Source: Otis tarda
Taxonomy: Eukaryota; Chordata; Aves; Otidiformes; Otididae
Direction: 5' to 3'
DNA: 64,000 nt
NCBI GenBank assembly: GCA_026413225.1
Contig: CM048553.1
Coordinates: 137,298,190-137,362,189 of the forward strand
Under the pieces are notes generated by a model. That model was not told the origin of the DNA. It made no database searches and saw nothing but the letters and a program-made list of their open reading frames with translations. Made by a program: the position numbers and the translations under genes. Shown here piece by piece: positions 60,655 through 64,000 of the stretch (positions within the stretch are counted from its first letter, which is position 1; each line of letters opens with the position of its first letter).

Positions 60655-60805
60655 AGCAAAGAAACATATAACAACGTTTCCCTTGTGCAAGATGGCATAA
60701 AATCTTTGTCCCTTGCTTTGAAAAAGATGAGCAAATGTGAACCAGTGCAGAAGAAGCAGACATGACGAGAGAACTGACAGCTTCACTTAATGAGAGGAAT
60801 ACTCT

Positions 60806-61912
60806 GAACTGGCAGATGAAGTTGCCAAGCCGCTGGCCATTGTATTTGAGAAGTCGTGGCGGTCTGGTGAGGTCCCCGATGACTGGAAGAGAGGGAACAT
60901 AACCCCCATTTTTAAAAGGGGGAACAAGGAAGACCCAGGCAACTACAGGCCGGTCAGCCTCACCTCTGTGCCTGGCAAGGTCATGGAGCAGATTCTCCTG
61001 GAAACCATGCTAAGGCACATGGAAAGCAAGGAGGTGGTTGGTGACAGCCAACACGCTGGAAGGGAGGGATGCCATCGAGAGGGACCTTGACAGGCTGGAG
61101 GGGTGGGCCCGTGCCAACCTCATGAAGTTCAACCAGGCCAAGTGCAAGGTCCTGCACCTGGGTCATGGCAATCCCAGGCACAAATATAGGCTGGGCAGAG
61201 AATGGATTGAGAGCAGCCCTGAGGAGAAGGACTTGGGAGTGCTGGTGGACGAGAAGCTCAACATGAGCAGGCAATGCGCCCTTGCGGCCCACAAGGCCAA
61301 CCGTATCCTGAGCTGCATCAAAAGAAGTGTGGCCAGCAGGTCGAGGGAGGTGATTCTGCCCCTCTACTCTGCCCTGGTGAGACCCCACCTGGAGTACTGT
61401 GTCCAGTTCTGGAGCCCTCAATATAAGAAGGACATGGACCAGTTGGAGAGGGTCCAGAAGAGGGCCATGAGGATGATCAGAGGGCTGGAGCACCTCTCCT
61501 ATGAGGACAGGCTGAGAGAGTTGGGGCTGTTCAGCCTGGAGAAGAGGAGGCTCCGGGAAGACCTTATAGAGGTCTTATAGTACCTAAAGGGGGCTTATAG
61601 GAAAGATAGGGAGAGGCTGTTCAGTAGGGCCTGTTGTGATAGGATGAGGGTAATGGTTTTAAAATAGAGGGAGGTAGATTTAGATTAGGTATTAGGAAAA
61701 AAAAATTTTACACTGAGGGTTGTAGACCACTGGAACAGGTTGCCCAGAGAGGTGGTGGATGCCCCATCCCTGGAAACATTCAAGGCCAGGCTGGATGAGG
61801 CTCTGAGCAACCTGATCTAGTCAGGGATGTCCCTGCTTCTTGCAGGGGGGTTGGACTAGATGACCTTTCAATGTCCCTTCCAACCCTAACCATTCTATGA
61901 TTCTATGATTCT
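60806..61912 (+). mobile_element. CR1 LINE fragment lacking the reverse-transcriptase core
   Basis: It starts at [18 protein letters not shown] and includes [13 protein letters not shown] and the [19 protein letters not shown] motif. At about 61052 DSQ is joined directly to [15 protein letters not shown], so the YLDF, GVPQGS and catalytic YADD segments are deleted. The downstream part is open from 61038 to 61580, with [37 protein letters not shown] and [18 protein letters not shown], followed by a canonical 3' UTR and the ATTCTATGATTCTATGATTC tail. It is relatively young by divergence. Confidence 0.97.
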
Positions 61913-64000
61913 ACTAAAGAGTTCCATTTAGTTTAATTTAGTCTAGCAAAACCAACCCTGAAAGAGGAAGCAGTTATTCGCTGTAAAACTATCAAGACCA
62001 AACCTCAGGGAAGAAAAAGGACTTTTTAGCTGACACAGTAATACATGGCAATAAATCAGCCATGAATATGTTTAGGCTGGAAAATAGGAAAATATTTTTA
62101 ACTATCAGGGAGAAGGTTGTCTTCCAGAAGAGGCAAATAAAAGCGTGTACAATTTTAGGACAGCACCTAATGAGCATATGGAAGGGCCACCCTGAATACT
62201 GCCATGCTACATCAGGAAGAAGAAGCCATAAGGCATTTCTAATTTGCAGCTGCACATACAGAAGCCCAAGGGGTACCAAATTGCATGGCAGTAAGTAAAA
62301 CAATCTCTTCTCTCAACAGAAGAAACTGCTATCTAAGCACAAGTTATTAACGCTGGGATTTAAAGGCCAGTCCTACATAAAAAAAAAAGCAATTTCTGTG
62401 CTCTGGAATCAACTCTATCTAGCCTCTGTAGACCCAGCTGCTGCTGCTCCTAAAAGCAGAGAAAGGCAACAACAAGAGCAACAAGCCCACAATAAGTAAC
62501 CTCGGCCACCATTCAGATCCACAGCCTAAGCTGGACTGCGAGAGCAAGGGGTTGGCTATAAATCCTCTGCTTTGGAAAAATCACAAGACCTTACAGAAAA
62601 GCTTACATACACTTTTGCTATGAATTATTGAGACTTCAGGTAGGACATAGGTGCATTTTGAAGGTGAAAAAAACCTCTGGACATTATCACAAGGCAACCC
62701 TTGCTCTCCCTGCCTGCCAAGCCAGGAGCCTGCAGATCTGAAACTTTGGTTTGGGCATGTATCCATCTGTGAAGCATCCTCTGCTTAAGAGGGTGCTTGG
62801 ACGATGGCTTAGGGGGCTGCCATTTGATGATTCCTGCCACCTTGGCTGTGGCCGATGACAAGTCATTACACTTCTGATCAGTTTCCAAGCTACAAAACAT
62901 TCCAAGCTTTGTGCAGACCACAAGATGGCACAGCTGCAGTAGCTATATAGAACTAGATAAGGCAGCCCGACGTGAACAGATGAAAAATAAAAATTACCAT
63001 AGTATTTAATGTCAATTTGAGATGGGTGGATATGAGCAAAAAATACCCCATTCTGGTGAAAAGACTTTATTTCTAGTTGAAGGGCAGTGTTCTCTGAGCC
63101 TATAAATAACAATGCTGAAATTTTTACTTCCAGTAATGAACTGCTTACATACTTAAAAAAAAAAAAAATTAAGCAGAAAGGACTTTTGAATAAGGAAACC
63201 AGTTTTGTCTGAGACGTAATAGAATCCTGTGACTTTAGATTATTTTCAGTCAAATGTTACAATGACTATGGAATAGTTTTTTAGTTTGGTTTTTTTAAGG
63301 TGGAAAATTCTTTAATACCAACAAACTCTCTCTATCCCATTTGCAACCACTTTCAATTTTTGAATAGCAAAAGAGTTTGGGAACAATCCCTAATTATTGT
63401 TAAAATCAGTAACAGAGAACATCACATCCTAATTCCTCCCCTACTTTTTTTGCAATTTCTTACTTTATTCTCCTTAGCCTAGGATTGAACATAGTAACAG
63501 CTGGTGAGCAAACACAGTGCTTGTCACTGAAAACTCTGAGAATACAAAGTTACTAGAGATTTTTTGAGATAAAATGGTTCCATATCTGCTTTTCTGCAAG
63601 ATTTCGGTCCCCTTGCAAAATCCTGTGAAAGCAAAACAGAGTATCAGCTACAATTGTAACAGCATGATCACAAACATCAGTCAAAGGGACCTTGAAGACC
63701 CCTTGGCTTTCCTTCAGGTAAGAAGTACCAGGAGATGTGCCACCAGCCTGGGAGCATTGCCCATCATGGGGAGAGGGGGTTGCCAACAGACTCTGTAAGC
63801 GTAAGTGATGAAATCACTGAGCTGGAATAGGGCAAGTGGCCATTTCTGAGAGCAGAATTTCAACAACTTTCAGGGGGTTTCTGAAGAAAAGAAAAGAGCT
63901 GAAAAGGAAAGAAAAGCAAAGAGAAAGAGCTGGCATCGTCACATCAGGTACTGCTTCCTGGGAGATGTGCACCTCAGGAGCAGCAGCAGCCTGGGAAAGA
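61913..64000. other. Non-coding DNA at the window end
   Basis: No gene is supported. A 188-codon minus-strand frame (63253-62687) has no recognisable domain and crosses a T-rich homopolymer. The next gene upstream of TMEM64 in other amniotes, NECAB1, is not visible here. Confidence 0.55.

Noticed and set aside
62687-63253. 188-codon minus-strand frame near the end of the window
   Set aside because: It crosses a T-rich homopolymer that gives a poly-Phe stretch, has no recognisable domain and no splice-like organisation.

Overview
This is a vertebrate, almost certainly avian, genomic window. The evidence is one split multi-exon gene, long AT-rich non-coding DNA, several CR1 LINE fragments ending in the CR1-type ATTCTATGATTCT tail, and two solo LTRs of the ERVL-like kind found in bird genomes. 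I cannot name the species. Nothing bacterial, plasmid or phage-like is present. Nearly all open frames other than those below are chance frames or frames inside repeats.

The one protein-coding gene I can support is TMEM64, on the minus strand. Its three coding exons are at 35650-34898, 27857-27702 and 24415-24221. They join in phase 0 with consensus GT/AG borders and encode 367 residues. Intron 1 is 7,040 bp and intron 2 is 3,286 bp. The first exon lies in a CpG island (about 34.86-36.42 kb) that also contains the presumed promoter and 5' leader, including two upstream ATGs. The 3' UTR must run to lower coordinates from 24220, and candidate poly(A) signals lie at 23081, 22170 and 21846.

Layout: 1-21.8 kb is non-coding, with a solo LTR at 6142-6744 and CR1 scraps at 15.7-16.9 kb. 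From 21.8 to 35.9 kb is TMEM64, with a CR1-Y-like fragment in intron 2 and a 1.5-kb CR1 reverse-transcriptase fragment in intron 1, both in the gene's orientation. From 36.4 to 51.9 kb is non-coding, with a CR1 scrap at 41 kb, a pair of related unclassified repeats at 42.1 and 46.5-47.0 kb, and a purine-only (AGAAGG)n array at 47.4 kb. At 51881-52992 is an 1,112-bp solo LTR with a perfect 5-bp target duplication. The last part, 57.7-61.9 kb, holds four CR1 fragments in the same orientation, one of them old and recognised only by frameshifted reverse-transcriptase motifs.

I did not find a convincing new biological system. The most useful leads are the upstream ORFs of TMEM64, the clean solo LTR with its internal repeats, the ancient CR1 remnant at 59.05-59.39 kb, the repeat pair that differs by a 0.4-kb segment, and two small open frames whose exon status needs transcript evidence.
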